In this document: piece by piece, positions 19,869 to 29,744 of the stretch
Position numbering within the stretch: the stretch's first letter is position 1
How the letters are laid out: each line of letters begins with the position of its first letter
Assembly (NCBI RefSeq): GCF_015645095.1
Contig: NZ_JADOTW010000022.1
Location: 16,245 to 80,244 of the forward strand
Reading direction: 5' to 3'
Origin: Halomonas sp. 328
Lineage (GTDB): Bacteria; Pseudomonadota; Gammaproteobacteria; Pseudomonadales; Halomonadaceae
DNA length: 64,000 bases
The notes under the pieces: model-generated
Database searches by the model: none
What the model saw: only the letters and a program-made list of their open reading frames with translations
Told to the model about the DNA's origin: nothing
Program-made: the position numbers and the translations under genes

Positions 19869-21377
19869 TTATTGGCGTCCCAGTAGACGCTCCAGCTGAC
19901 GATAGCCGATGGCCTCCAGCAACTGATCGCGGCCGGGCCGCTCCAGGCCTCCCAGGTCCGCCAGGGTCAGGGCGACCCGCAATACCCGATGATAGGCCCG
20001 GGCCGAGAGGCGCAGTCGCTCCAGGCTCTGGGCCAGCCAGGCGCGATCCGCGGCGTCCAGCGCGCAGGCCGCCTCCAGGGCCGCCACGGGGAGGGCGGCA
20101 TTGAGCCCGCCCCGCTCCCGCTGACGAGCCCGCGCCGCCACTACTCGCTCGCGTACCCGCACCGAGCCCTCCTCCGCCGTCGTCGCGGTCAGCTGCTCGG
20201 CGGGCAGTGCCGGCACCTCCACCTGCAGGTCGATACGGTCGAGCAGGGGGCCCGATAGCCGCGACTGGTAGCGCTGTACCTGTCCCGGGGTACAGCGACA
20301 GTCGCGGCGAGGGTCGCCCAGGTGACCGCAAGGGCAGGGATTCATCGCCGCCACCAGTTGAAAGCGGCTCGGGTAACGCCGCGTCACCTTGGCCCGGGCC
20401 AGGTCCACCCAGCCCGCCTCCAGGGGCTGACGCAGCACCTCCAGCACGCTGCGACTGAACTCCGGCAGCTCATCCAGGAAGAGCACCCCCTGGTGGGCCA
20501 GGGAGACCTCACCGGGACGCGGCGAGGAACCCCCGCCCACCAGGGCCGCGGCGCTGGCGGTATGATGCGGCGCGCGGAATGGCCGCCGGCCCCAGTCGGC
20601 GAGCAGCGGCAACCCCGCCACCGAGCGAATGGCCGCCAACGCCAGGGCCTCGTCCTCCTCCAGCGGTGGCAGGATGCCGGGAAGGCGGCTGGCCAGCATG
20701 GTCTTGCCGCTGCCCGGCGGGCCCACGAAAAGCAGGTTGTGACCGCCGCCGGCAGCCACTTCCAGGGCCCGGCGCGCCTGGTGCTGGCCGCGCACCTCGG
20801 CCAGGTCGGCGATCTCGAGATGGCCCTGGGCGGGGCGTGTGCCGGGCTGGGGGGCCAATGGCTCGCGTCCCCAGAGATGGGCCGCCACCTCCAGCAGATG
20901 CGCCGCCGGCAAGACCGTCAGCCCCTCCACCAGGGCCGCCTCGGCGGCGTTTTCTCGAGGCAGGATCAGTCGCCGCCCGGCGCGCTTGGCCGCCAGGGCC
21001 GCCGGCAGGACCCCGCTCACCGGGCAGAGGCGGCCGTCCAGGGCCAGCTCGCCCAGGCACTCCACCTCGCTCAGGGCCTCCATGGGCACCTGGCCGGAGG
21101 CGGCGAGGATACCCAGGGCAATGGGCAGATCGAAGCGCCCGCCCTCCTTGGGCAGGTCGGCGGGGGCCAGGTTGAGGGTGATACGACGGGTGGTGGGAAA
21201 CTCGAAATTGGCATTGAGCAGGGCGCTGCGCACCCGCTCTCGACTCTCGCGAACGGCGGTCTCCGGCAGCCCCACCAGGGTGATGCCGGGCAGGCCATTG
21301 GCCAGATGCACCTCCACCCGCACCTCCGGGGCCTCCAGCCCCAGGGCGGCACGGGTGGTCACGATCGCCAGCGTCAT
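19869..21377 (-). CDS. comM: YifB-family Mg-chelatase-like AAA+ ATPase
   Basis: 502 aa. The N-terminal Lon-protease-like domain (MTLAIVTTRAALGLEAPEVRVEVHL, GLPETAVRESRERVRSAL) is followed by the AAA+ core with Walker A GPPGSGKTMLA, Walker B LFLDELPEF, FRAPHHTASAAALVGGG and the cysteine-rich MNPCPCGHLGDPRRDCRC loop, then a C-terminal lid. In naturally competent species ComM is a hexameric helicase promoting branch migration during transformation. It follows ubiK on the same strand by 60 bases. Confidence 0.94.
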   Translation of the reverse strand: MTLAIVTTRAALGLEAPEVRVEVHLANGLPGITLVGLPETAVRESRERVRSALLNANFEFPTTRRITLNLAPADLPKEGGRFDLPIALGILAASGQVPMEALSEVECLGELALDGRLCPVSGVLPAALAAKRAGRRLILPRENAAEAALVEGLTVLPAAHLLEVAAHLWGREPLAPQPGTRPAQGHLEIADLAEVRGQHQARRALEVAAGGGHNLLFVGPPGSGKTMLASRLPGILPPLEEDEALALAAIRSVAGLPLLADWGRRPFRAPHHTASAAALVGGGSSPRPGEVSLAHQGVLFLDELPEFSRSVLEVLRQPLEAGWVDLARAKVTRRYPSRFQLVAAMNPCPCGHLGDPRRDCRCTPGQVQRYQSRLSGPLLDRIDLQVEVPALPAEQLTATTAEEGSVRVRERVVAARARQRERGGLNAALPVAALEAACALDAADRAWLAQSLERLRLSARAYHRVLRVALTLADLGGLERPGRDQLLEAIGYRQLERLLGRQ

Positions 21378-21437
21378 GACTCGTCCCTGAGCAGCGGAGG
21401 ATTCCTTAACCCTAGCTCAGGGCCGCCAGGACGCCAC

Positions 21438-21764
21438 TCACGCCCGGGGCGGCGTCTCGTCCTGGGTCTCGCCGCCGCCGGCATCCTCCGCCGCCGATGG
21501 CGAGGCCTCGGCTTCCAGGCGCGCCTGCAGCAGCCGCTCCAGCTCGGCCACCTGGCCCTCCAGGGCCTCGACCCGGGAACGGGTGCGCTGCAGCACCTCC
21601 ATCAGGATGTCGAAATCCTCCCGGGACACCAGTTCCAGGCGATCGAAGGCGCCCTTGACCACCTGCTGCACGCTGCGTTGCAGCTCCTCCGGGGCCTGGG
21701 AGGCTCCCTGCAGGCGCTCGCCCAGTTGCTGGGCGAGGCGCCCGATCCGCTCGTTATTGATCAT
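21438..21764 (-). CDS. ubiK: Ubiquinone biosynthesis accessory factor UbiK (YqiC)
   Basis: 108 aa. Helical N-terminal part with LQRSVQQVVKGAFDRLELVSREDFDILMEVLQRTR, then a coiled coil (VEALEGQVAELERLL), and an acidic tail. This is the YqiC/UbiK pattern: a small trimeric, membrane-associated partner of UbiJ required for aerobic ubiquinone synthesis. Genes comM and ubiK are often adjacent to PII/amt genes in Pseudomonas and Halomonas, as here. Confidence 0.88.
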   Translation of the reverse strand: MINNERIGRLAQQLGERLQGASQAPEELQRSVQQVVKGAFDRLELVSREDFDILMEVLQRTRSRVEALEGQVAELERLLQARLEAEASPSAAEDAGGGETQDETPPRA

Positions 21765-22012
21765 CGCTGATCGACTCCTGAAAAACGCCATGGACTGCCC
21801 TACAGGATACGCAAGGCGAGCCCCGGACGCATGCGCCCCAAGGAAGCACCGGCCTGGACGCCAGGCACCAGCTTGGTGCATGACGCGGCCTCGCCTTCGC
21901 CCGACGAGGCGGAAGAATGTCGTCTAGCCATCTGCTTTACAAGGAAAAACTCCCTCGTTGGCATGTTTTGCGCACTGCACTAGTCAGGCACCCGCCTGCT
22001 GCACGCCAATGA

Positions 22013-22375
<363 letters not shown>

Positions 22376-22428
22376 GTTCGCCCCTCTTTCCCCTTCCAGT
22401 CAGCCCGCCTGGCTCAGGAGTTCCGACC

Positions 22429-23751
22429 ATGACCGATCTAGTAGAGCTGAGTTACGCGCTCGATACCTTCTATTTCCTTATCTGCGGCGTCCTGGTGATG
22501 TGGATGGCCGCCGGCTTCTCCATGCTCGAAGCCGGGATGGTGCGCTCCAAGAACACCGCCGAGATCCTGACCAAGAACATCGCCCTCTTCGCCATCGCCT
22601 GCACCATGTACCTGCTGGTGGGCTACTACATCATGTACTCCAGCGCCGAAGGCGGTTTCCTGCCCAACCTCGGCTTCCTGCTGGGCGGCGAGAACAGCGT
22701 CGATGCGGTGCTGGCCGGCGGTGACGACGCCCCCTACTACTCCATGCGCGCCGACTACTTCTTCCAGGTGGTGTTCGTGGCCACCGCCATGTCCATCGTC
22801 TCCGGGGCCGTGGCCGAGCGCATGAAGCTGTGGGCCTTCCTGGCCTTCGCGGTGGTGATGACCGGCGTCATCTACCCGGTCTCCGGCTACTGGACCTGGG
22901 GCGGTGGCTGGCTCGACGCCGCCGGCTTCTCCGACTTCGCCGGTTCCGGCATCGTGCACATGGCGGGTGCCGCCGCCGCCCTGGCCGGCGTGCTGATCCT
23001 CGGCCCGCGCAAGGGCAAGTACGGCAAGGACGGCAGCATCTACGCCATCCCCGGTGCCAACATGCCCCTGGCCACCCTGGGCACCTTTATCCTGTGGATG
23101 GGCTGGTTCGGCTTCAATGGTGGCTCCGAGCTGAAGGTCTCCGATGTGGAGTCCGCCAATAACGTGGCCCAGGTGCTGGTCAACACCAATGCCGCCGCCG
23201 CCGGTGGCGTGATCGCCGCCCTGATCCTGGCCAAGCTCTGGTTCCGCAAGGCCGACCTGACCATGGCCCTCAACGGCGCCCTGGCCGGCCTGGTGGCCAT
23301 CACCGCCGAGCCCCTGGCTCCCTCCGCCCTGGGTGCGACCCTGATCGGTGGCGTGGGTGGTGCCATCGTGGTGGCCGCCATCGTCGGCCTGGACAAGCTG
23401 AAGATCGATGACCCGGTGGGTGCCATCTCGGTGCATGGCGTGGTGGGCATCTGGGGCCTGCTGGCGGTACCGCTGACCAATGGCGATGCCACCTTCGGCG
23501 CCCAGTTCCTCGGCATCATCGGCATCTTCGTCTGGGTCTTCGCCGCCAGCCTGGCCGTGTGGCTGATCATCAAGGCGGTGATGGGCGTTCGCGTCAGCGA
23601 GGAAGAAGAGTATGAAGGCGTCGACCTGGCCGAGTGCGGCCTGGAGGCCTACCCCGAATTCACCGTCGCCAAGGTGCGCGGTGGCGGCAGCGGCCGCCCC
23701 CAGAGCGACGGCCTGACCCAGTCACAGCGTCTGTCGACGCGAACCGAGTGA
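22429..23751 (+). CDS. amtB: Ammonium transporter AmtB
   Basis: 440 aa with about eleven membrane helices. The twin pore histidines are His177 (GSGIVHMAG) and His336 (ISVHGVVGIWG). GFSMLEAGMVRSKNT and WMGWFGFNGGSEL are family landmarks, and the C-terminal VSEEEEYEGVDLAECGLEAYPEF is the GlnK-docking tail, followed by a 30-residue polar extension. No signal peptide is present, so the E. coli-type extra N-terminal segment is missing. It sits between two PII genes. Confidence 0.96.
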   Translation: MTDLVELSYALDTFYFLICGVLVMWMAAGFSMLEAGMVRSKNTAEILTKNIALFAIACTMYLLVGYYIMYSSAEGGFLPNLGFLLGGENSVDAVLAGGDDAPYYSMRADYFFQVVFVATAMSIVSGAVAERMKLWAFLAFAVVMTGVIYPVSGYWTWGGGWLDAAGFSDFAGSGIVHMAGAAAALAGVLILGPRKGKYGKDGSIYAIPGANMPLATLGTFILWMGWFGFNGGSELKVSDVESANNVAQVLVNTNAAAAGGVIAALILAKLWFRKADLTMALNGALAGLVAITAEPLAPSALGATLIGGVGGAIVVAAIVGLDKLKIDDPVGAISVHGVVGIWGLLAVPLTNGDATFGAQFLGIIGIFVWVFAASLAVWLIIKAVMGVRVSEEEEYEGVDLAECGLEAYPEFTVAKVRGGGSGRPQSDGLTQSQRLSTRTE

Positions 23752-23767
23752 GCTGGCGTGCTCCCCT

Positions 23768-23789
23768 GGCCCCTTCGGGGGCCTTTTTT
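23768..23789 (+). terminator. Intrinsic terminator after amtB
   Basis: GGCCCC/GGGGCC stem with a TTCG tetraloop, immediately followed by six T's, 17 bases after the amtB stop. It separates the first glnK-amtB pair from the second PII gene, which therefore needs its own promoter or read-through. Confidence 0.85.
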
Positions 23790-23837
23790 CTTGGTGTATG
23801 CTTGTGCCAAGTCCGGCAACCGCCGACCGACCCTTAG

Positions 23838-24193
<356 letters not shown>

Positions 24194-24194
<1 letters not shown>

Positions 24195-24290
24195 GCTGGA
24201 AGCTGGAAGCTGGATAGCAGCCTAAATAACACCGCCTCCGAGGCAAGACCTCGGAGGCGGTTTTTTCTTCCAGCTTCAAGCTCCGGACGC
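24194..24290. repeat. AGCTGGAAG-type dispersed repeat, copy a
   Basis: AGCTGGAAGCTGGAAGCTGG starts on the last base of the second glnK stop codon, and the matching inverted arm CTTCCAGCTTCAAGCT is at 24267-24282. Between the arms lies a terminator hairpin. Related copies occur at 45347-45509 and 46534-46629. Confidence 0.65.
24232..24266 (+). terminator. Intrinsic terminator after the second glnK
   Basis: Perfect 12 bp stem CCGCCTCCGAGG / CCTCGGAGGCGG with a 5-base loop and six T's. It ends 37 bases before the stop of the convergent IclR gene. Confidence 0.88.
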
Positions 24291-24302
24291 AGTCCTGGCG
24301 GC

Positions 24303-25070
24303 TCACGGCGAAGCCGGGGTCTCGAGGGCGGTGACGACACGGCGCAGGCCCTGAGCCAGCGGGGTCTCCTCGGCCTCGCCGGGCACGAAGACCACACTCA
24401 GGCAGGCAAGCACCTCGCCGCCCCGGCGAATGGGCAGAGCGATGGCGGCGTAGCCGGGCTCCTCGGCGGAGACCATCAAGCGCTCGGCGGGGTCACGGCG
24501 GGCATGGCCCAGCGCGTCGAACTCCCGGGTTAGACGGGCCAGATAGTCCTTGTCCCGGGCCAGCCAGGCCGCCTCGCCGGCCCCCCGCGCAAGCCGCTCC
24601 AGCAGGGCCTGCCGGCGTCTCTCTTCGCTGCCCGCCAGCCAGGCCCGCCCCAGGGCCGAGCGCAATGGGCTGGGACGGAAGCCCAGCACCTCGCGATGGC
24701 GGATCCGTCGGCTCAGGGGGCGCGAGGTCTCGATGATCCGCAGGCTTGCCTCGTCTACCAACGCCAGGTCCGAGGGCCAACTCAGGGTAGCGTGGAGCTC
24801 GGCCAGCAACGGCGTCGCCGATGCCAGCCAGGACGCGTCCTCCGAGAGCCCCTGCCCCAGGGCGGCCAGCGCCGTGGTCAGCCGATAGCGACCATCCCCC
24901 AAACCACGGCAGACCCAGCCCTGCTCGATCAGGGTCGCCAGCAGCCGCAGCAGGGTGCTCTTGTCGATGCCACTCGCCCGATGCAGCTCGGCCAGACTCC
25001 ACGGCTCTTCACGCCCGGCCAGGCAATCGACCACCGCCAGCCCACGCCTTAGGGCACGAATCGTCGTCAT
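24303..25070 (-). CDS. IclR-family transcriptional regulator, MhpR-like
   Basis: 255 aa. The N-terminal winged helix contains RALRRGLAVVDCLAGREEPWSLAELHRASGIDKSTLLRLLATLIEQGWV, and the effector domain runs from about residue 80 to 250 with the family GYAAIALPIRRGGEVLACLSVVF. The RALxRGLxVxDxL start is most like MhpR, activator of 3-hydroxyphenylpropionate catabolism. It lies downstream of the porin gene (151-base gap) at the edge of the catabolic region and may be its second regulator. Confidence 0.85.
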   Translation of the reverse strand: MTTIRALRRGLAVVDCLAGREEPWSLAELHRASGIDKSTLLRLLATLIEQGWVCRGLGDGRYRLTTALAALGQGLSEDASWLASATPLLAELHATLSWPSDLALVDEASLRIIETSRPLSRRIRHREVLGFRPSPLRSALGRAWLAGSEERRRQALLERLARGAGEAAWLARDKDYLARLTREFDALGHARRDPAERLMVSAEEPGYAAIALPIRRGGEVLACLSVVFVPGEAEETPLAQGLRRVVTALETPASP

Positions 25071-25221
25071 CTCCCCCCCTTCATCGGCGCCCTATCAATA
25101 AAAAAGTGCCGATGGAGACCATCGGCACAATCACTGCATCATATCGAGATATCCGGGCGCCCGGCCGGGGCAACGCCTGGGCGAGCGGTGCGTCCTCCCC
25201 GGCCTCGGCTAGGCGAGTCGC

Positions 25222-26436
25222 CTAGAACTGGAACTGCACGCTGGCCTGAATCCGGCTGGCATCCTCGGACTCGCCGTTGAGGCGCTTGATATCGGAGTGC
25301 TGGTACTCGATACCGGTGGAGAGGCGCTGATTGACGTCCCAGATCAGGTTGACGAAGGAGTACTGGACCCGATCGAGCCCGGTCTGGAAGCCGGCGATAT
25401 CGTCCGGCAGGTCCTGGCTGAAGCGCGCGGTGCCGATGGCGCTGGACCAGTCGCTGTTCCAGTTGTGCTCCAGGGAGACGCCGAAGGCCTGGGAGTCGAC
25501 GCTCTCCAGGGAGCCGTTGGCATCGATATAGGCGTCCGGCGTGCGCGCCCCGGCCACGCCATCCGGCACATAGCTCAGGTAGCTGCCCAGACCGCTGCCG
25601 ACGGTGGCATTGGCCTTGAAGGTGGTGGCATCCCCCAGGGGCAGAGCCAGCTGCGCCGCGACGCCATAGGCGGTGGTGCTCTCGTCCATGCCGGTGGTGG
25701 CTTCGTTGGTGGAGAACTCGCTGACCAGGGCCGAGATGCCGAAATTGCGCCCGAACTGATAGCGGGCGGTCAGGGTCGGCAGGCGATTCTCGGTCTCCAC
25801 GCCGGCGCTACCAATGGGCGACAGGGCGTAGGAGGGATCCTCCAGGGAGACCGCGAAGGTATTGGGCCCGGCGCTATGGGTATAACGCACCTGGGCCGGG
25901 CGACCGGTGGCATAGCCGATGGGGCCACCCAGCTTGAGGCTGCGCGGCGTGCCCAGGAAGTGCATGAAGTTGGTCCAGCTCTGGCCGGCCAGGAAGGGGC
26001 CATACTCGCCATAGGCGTGGCGCAGGTTGAACTTGCCGTCGGGCAGGAAGTGCCCTTCCAGGAAGGTGCTCACCGTGCCGTAGTCGGTACGGGTCTGGGT
26101 GCGGAAGTTGATCCGCGACTCATAGGCGGTGAAGTTGGTGCGCCCGTCGGTGCGGTTGCCAGGATTGAGCAACGCCAGCGGGTCGGTGGCGTCCCCCTGG
26201 TCATAATCGAAGTCGTAGAAGGCGTCCAGCTTCACGTAACCGCCGAAGGCCACGTCGGTATTGGTGCCAGGAATATTGAAGGTGGAGCGATGATTCCAGG
26301 GCGCCCCCACGCGGCTCGGTTCCCCGGTGACCACCGGCTGACCGGCGGGAACCACGTCGAAGGCATGAGAAGTCACGGCAGCAGCCAGCCCCACCGGCAG
26401 CATCGCGGCCAGTGCGAAGATCTTGTTGGTTTTCAT
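25222..26436 (-). CDS. DcaP-like trimeric outer-membrane porin
   Basis: 404 aa. Signal peptide MKTNKIFALAAMLPVGLAAAVTSHA, then a beta-rich barrel with GGYVKLDAFYDFDYDQGD, YESRINFRTQTRTDYGTVSTFLEGHF and GQSWTNFMHFLGTPRSLKLGGPIGYATGRPAQVRYTH, ending in the outer-membrane C-terminal phenylalanine (ASVQFQF). The DcaP family passes anionic aromatic or dicarboxylic acids in Acinetobacter. Here it is the last gene behind the ThDP-enzyme operon (158-base gap) and probably admits the pathway substrate. A match near the promoter, GAGTCGTTATTGTCG, recurs elsewhere in the cluster. Confidence 0.82.
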   Translation of the reverse strand: MKTNKIFALAAMLPVGLAAAVTSHAFDVVPAGQPVVTGEPSRVGAPWNHRSTFNIPGTNTDVAFGGYVKLDAFYDFDYDQGDATDPLALLNPGNRTDGRTNFTAYESRINFRTQTRTDYGTVSTFLEGHFLPDGKFNLRHAYGEYGPFLAGQSWTNFMHFLGTPRSLKLGGPIGYATGRPAQVRYTHSAGPNTFAVSLEDPSYALSPIGSAGVETENRLPTLTARYQFGRNFGISALVSEFSTNEATTGMDESTTAYGVAAQLALPLGDATTFKANATVGSGLGSYLSYVPDGVAGARTPDAYIDANGSLESVDSQAFGVSLEHNWNSDWSSAIGTARFSQDLPDDIAGFQTGLDRVQYSFVNLIWDVNQRLSTGIEYQHSDIKRLNGESEDASRIQASVQFQF

Positions 26437-26535
26437 TGGAGTCTATCCCTTTAACGATGATGGATTCGTGCTGTTGTTATGGAATTAACCGAGTCGTTAT
26501 TGTCGTTTTACCTCCGTTAATCTTCCGGGGAATAT

Positions 26536-26572
26536 CCGGCCACCGGATAAAGGACTCGCCTCCGGTGGCCGG
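26536..26572 (-). terminator. Hairpin after the ThDP-enzyme gene
   Basis: Perfect 11 bp inverted repeat CCGGCCACCGG / CCGGTGGCCGG with a 15-base loop, 22 bases beyond the ThDP-enzyme stop on the minus strand. No U-run follows, so it may protect the mRNA end or give partial termination before the porin gene. Confidence 0.5.
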
Positions 26573-26594
26573 GCCTTACCGATCAATACCGGGG

Positions 26595-28226
26595 TTAATA
26601 GAGTTTCTTCTGGGGCGGGCCGGAGAACTTGAGTTCACCGACGCTGGGCATGTCCACTTCCACCAGGGCCGGGCCCGCATAATCCACCGCCTCGGCCAGC
26701 ACCGCGGCGAACTCATCGCCGTGGCTGACCTTCCAACGCTTGATGCCCATGGCATCGGCCAGCTGCTGGAAGTCCGGGGTATGCAGCTCGTTGTAGTACT
26801 GGCGCCCCTCGAAGTACTTCTCCTGGATGCCGCGCATCACCCCGTAGCCACCGTCGTTCATCACGATCAGGGTCATGTCCAGGTGCTCCTGGGCCATCGT
26901 CGCCAGTTCGCCGACGCCGAGTGCCAGGCCGCCGTCACCGACCAGGGTGACCACCTTGCGCTCGGGTTGGGCCACGGCGCAGCCGATGCCATGGGCGAGC
27001 CCCAGGCCGATGGCCCCGGCCAGGGAGTGGATATTGGTCAGCGGCCGCTCGATGGGCAGCAGTCGGCTGCCCCAGGTGCTGCCGGAGACGGTGATGTCAC
27101 GCACGAAGATACCGTCCTCGGGCAGGGCCGCGCGTACCGCGTCGCTGAGCTTGGCGTATTCGCCCACCTGGGTGCGCAGGGCCTGCTCGGCCTCGACCAC
27201 TGCCTTGGCCACGGCGGCGTCGTAGGCGGCATCCGGCTCGCGGCCCTCGAGGCGCTCGGCCAGGCGTGCCAGCACGTCGCCACAGTCGCCGCACAGGAAG
27301 GCGTCGGCCCGGTAGTTGCGGTGGGCGGCGGCGGGATCGATATCGATCTGCACCAGGGGGCGCGGCAACTCCACGGAGTAGGTCTTGGTCTCGTTGCTGC
27401 GCAGCCGGGAGCCGGCCACCAGCATCAGGTCGCTCTCGGCGAACAGCGCCTCCACCGAAGCGGCGTTATGGAAGGCGCGCAGGCTGCGCGGGTGGCTGTC
27501 GGGCAGCACACCCCGGGCATGGGTGCTGGAGACCACCGGGATACCGAGATCCGCCAGGCGCCCGACGGCGTCCCCGGCCTCCAGAGTGCCGCCACCGATC
27601 CACAACAGCGGGCGCTTGGCCGCCTTGAGCCGCTCGGCCAGGGCATCGATCTCGGCATCGCTGGCCGGGGCCGGAGTGGCCGGGACCACCGGGGCGGTCT
27701 CTACCCACTCGACCGGGCTGGCCTGGATATCGATGGGAATCTCCAGGCTCACCGGGCCCCGCGGCAGGGTCATCGCCTCGCGGATGGCGCGATGCAGCAA
27801 AGGCACCGCCTGCTCCGGGGTGCAGACCCGATAGGCGGCCTTGGAACTGGCCTTGAGGAAGGTGAGCTGATCCTTGGTCTCGTGGATGAAACCGGCGTCC
27901 CGGTCCAGGTAATCCTTCTCCACCTGGCCGGTGAGATGCAGCAGCGGCGTGCCGGCGTTGAGGGCCTCGAGCAGGGCGCCGATGGCATTGCCGGCGCCGG
28001 CGCCGGTGCTGGTCAGGGCCACGCCCAGGCTGCCTACCCGGGTATGGGCGTCGGCCATGGTCACCGACCCGGCTTCGCCACGGGCCGGCACGAAGCGAAT
28101 CTTGTCGCGGCGGCCGATGGCGTCGGCGATCGGCAGGTTATGGATGGAGATCACGCCATAGACGGCGGAGACCGCATAGGCTTCGAGGGTACGGGCGATC
28201 GCTTCGCCGACGGTAATGGTGCTCAT
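26595..28226 (-). CDS. ThDP-dependent decarboxylase/lyase (acetolactate-synthase/benzoylformate-decarboxylase family)
   Basis: 543 aa. The PYR domain carries the cofactor-activating Glu51 (PARGEAGSVTMADAHTR). The central domain includes RPLLWIGGGTLEAGDAVGRLADLGIPVV, and the PP domain has the ThDP/Mg motif GDGGLALGVGELATMAQE followed by NDGGYGVMR. The expected reaction is decarboxylation or carboligation of a 2-oxo acid. With an aldehyde dehydrogenase 34 bases upstream in the operon, a 2-oxo acid to aldehyde to acid sequence is plausible. It is not biosynthetic IlvB in context: no small subunit gene is present. I recall a Pseudomonas aeruginosa homologue beside aspartate dehydrogenase. Confidence 0.82.
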   Translation of the reverse strand: MSTITVGEAIARTLEAYAVSAVYGVISIHNLPIADAIGRRDKIRFVPARGEAGSVTMADAHTRVGSLGVALTSTGAGAGNAIGALLEALNAGTPLLHLTGQVEKDYLDRDAGFIHETKDQLTFLKASSKAAYRVCTPEQAVPLLHRAIREAMTLPRGPVSLEIPIDIQASPVEWVETAPVVPATPAPASDAEIDALAERLKAAKRPLLWIGGGTLEAGDAVGRLADLGIPVVSSTHARGVLPDSHPRSLRAFHNAASVEALFAESDLMLVAGSRLRSNETKTYSVELPRPLVQIDIDPAAAHRNYRADAFLCGDCGDVLARLAERLEGREPDAAYDAAVAKAVVEAEQALRTQVGEYAKLSDAVRAALPEDGIFVRDITVSGSTWGSRLLPIERPLTNIHSLAGAIGLGLAHGIGCAVAQPERKVVTLVGDGGLALGVGELATMAQEHLDMTLIVMNDGGYGVMRGIQEKYFEGRQYYNELHTPDFQQLADAMGIKRWKVSHGDEFAAVLAEAVDYAGPALVEVDMPSVGELKFSGPPQKKLY

Positions 28227-28260
28227 GGTGACTTCCTTTGTTGTGGTTGCCGGCGCGGCG

Positions 28261-29727
28261 TCAGTTGGCCCAGCCCATGGGGGCGCTGCCCAGCCCCAGG
28301 TAGAGGCTCTTCTGCTGCATGTAGGCCTGGATGCCCTGGCGCCCCTTCTCGCGCCCCAGGCCGCTCTCCTTGAAGCCGCCGAAGGGGGTCGAGATGGCGA
28401 ATTTCTTGTAGGTGTTGATCCACACCGTACCCGCCTCGAGCCGAGCGGCCAGGCGCAGGGCGCGGCGGTAGTCGGCGGTCCAGATGCCGGCGGCCAGGCC
28501 GAAGACGTTGTCGTTGGCCAGCCCCACCAATTCGTCCTCGTCGTCGTACGCCATGGCCACCAGCACCGGGCCGAAGATCTCCTCCTGGCAGACAGCGCTG
28601 TCGTGGGGCAGCCCCTCGATAATGGTCGGCAGGTAGTAACTGCCCTCGGCCAGCTCGGGGGCCTGCGGGGCCTGGCCGCCGCACAATACCCGGCCGCCCT
28701 CGGCGCGGGCCTGGTCGACGTAGGCGGCGACGCTGTCGCGATGGGCCTCGCTGATCAGCGGCCCCAGGTGGGTGCCGGGGGTCTCGGGGTGACCGATACG
28801 CAGGCCCCGGGTGATCTCCAGCAGGCGGGTCATCACCTCGTCGTAGCGGCGACGCGGAATAAAGAGGCGCGAGCCGGCGATGCAGGCCTGGCCGGCGGAG
28901 CTGAAGATGCCATAGGCGATGCCCTGGGCGGCCTCTTCCAGATCGGCGTCCTCGCAGACGATGGTCGGCGACTTGCCGCCCAGCTCCAGGGAGGTGCCGA
29001 TCAGCTTGTCGGCGGCGATATGCGCCAGGTGACGGCCGGTGTTGGTGCCGCCGGTGAAGGAGATCTTGCGCACCTTGGGATGGCGCACGATGGCCTCGCC
29101 GATCACCCGGCCACGCCCCGGCAGCACGCTGAGCAGCCCCTTGGGCAGGCCCGCCTCCTCGAACAGCTCGGCCAGTTTCAGGGCCAGCAGCGGCGTCGCC
29201 TCGGCGGGCTTGACCACCACGGCGTTGCCGGCGGCAAGGGCCGGGGCGATCTTCTGCATCTCGCTGGCGATGGGCGAGTTCCAGGGGGTGATGGCGGCGA
29301 TGACGCCGAGCGGCTCGTAGGTGCTCAGGGTCATCAGGTCGCTGCTGCGCGGAGTGGGCAGCTCCCCCTCCAGGGTCTCGCAGGCCGCCGCGAAATAGCG
29401 GGCGGTACCGGCGGCACTGGCCACCAGGGCGCGGGTCTCGGCCAGGGGCTTGCCGTTGTCGCGGGTCTGCAGGGCGGCCAGCTCCTCGAGACGCGACTCG
29501 ATCAGCTGGCTCACCCGGTAGAGGATGGCCGCCCGCTGGTGGGGCACCAGGTCGCGCCACTCGGGGCGCCGCCAGGCGGCGTCGGCGGCCTCGATGGCCT
29601 CTTCCACGTCCTCGAGGCTGGCGGCGTTGAGCCGGGCGGTGACGGAGCCATCGGCGGGGAAGACCGAGGCCATGGGGTCGCCGCGGCCCTGGCGCCATTC
29701 ACCGGCGAGAAAGATCGGTTGCGTCAT
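28261..29727 (-). CDS. NAD(P)-dependent aldehyde dehydrogenase
   Basis: 488 aa, full length. Motifs: PWNSPIASEMQKIAPALAAGNAVVVKPAEATP (cofactor and substrate tunnel), FTGGTNTGRHLAH, catalytic Glu in LELGGKSPTIV, catalytic Cys in FSSAGQACIAGSRLF, and EEIFGPVLVAMAY with FGGFKESGLGREKG. AAAGGAG lies before the ATG at 29727, favoured over an upstream in-frame start. It sits between the aspartate-dehydrogenase-like gene and the ThDP gene and likely oxidises the aldehyde released by the latter. Confidence 0.92.
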   Translation of the reverse strand: MTQPIFLAGEWRQGRGDPMASVFPADGSVTARLNAASLEDVEEAIEAADAAWRRPEWRDLVPHQRAAILYRVSQLIESRLEELAALQTRDNGKPLAETRALVASAAGTARYFAAACETLEGELPTPRSSDLMTLSTYEPLGVIAAITPWNSPIASEMQKIAPALAAGNAVVVKPAEATPLLALKLAELFEEAGLPKGLLSVLPGRGRVIGEAIVRHPKVRKISFTGGTNTGRHLAHIAADKLIGTSLELGGKSPTIVCEDADLEEAAQGIAYGIFSSAGQACIAGSRLFIPRRRYDEVMTRLLEITRGLRIGHPETPGTHLGPLISEAHRDSVAAYVDQARAEGGRVLCGGQAPQAPELAEGSYYLPTIIEGLPHDSAVCQEEIFGPVLVAMAYDDEDELVGLANDNVFGLAAGIWTADYRRALRLAARLEAGTVWINTYKKFAISTPFGGFKESGLGREKGRQGIQAYMQQKSLYLGLGSAPMGWAN

Positions 29728-29744
29728 GGGAGTGCTCCTTTCGC

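Noticed and set aside
21957..21973. Sigma-54-like TGGCATGTTTTGC upstream of glnK
   Set aside because: The GG and GC elements are separated by 8 bases instead of the strictly required 10; the GC at the right spacing lacks the preceding TT.
23791..23808. Sigma-54-like TTGGTGTATGCTTGTGC upstream of the second glnK
   Set aside because: Spacing between GG and GC is off by one and the TGGCAC half is poor.
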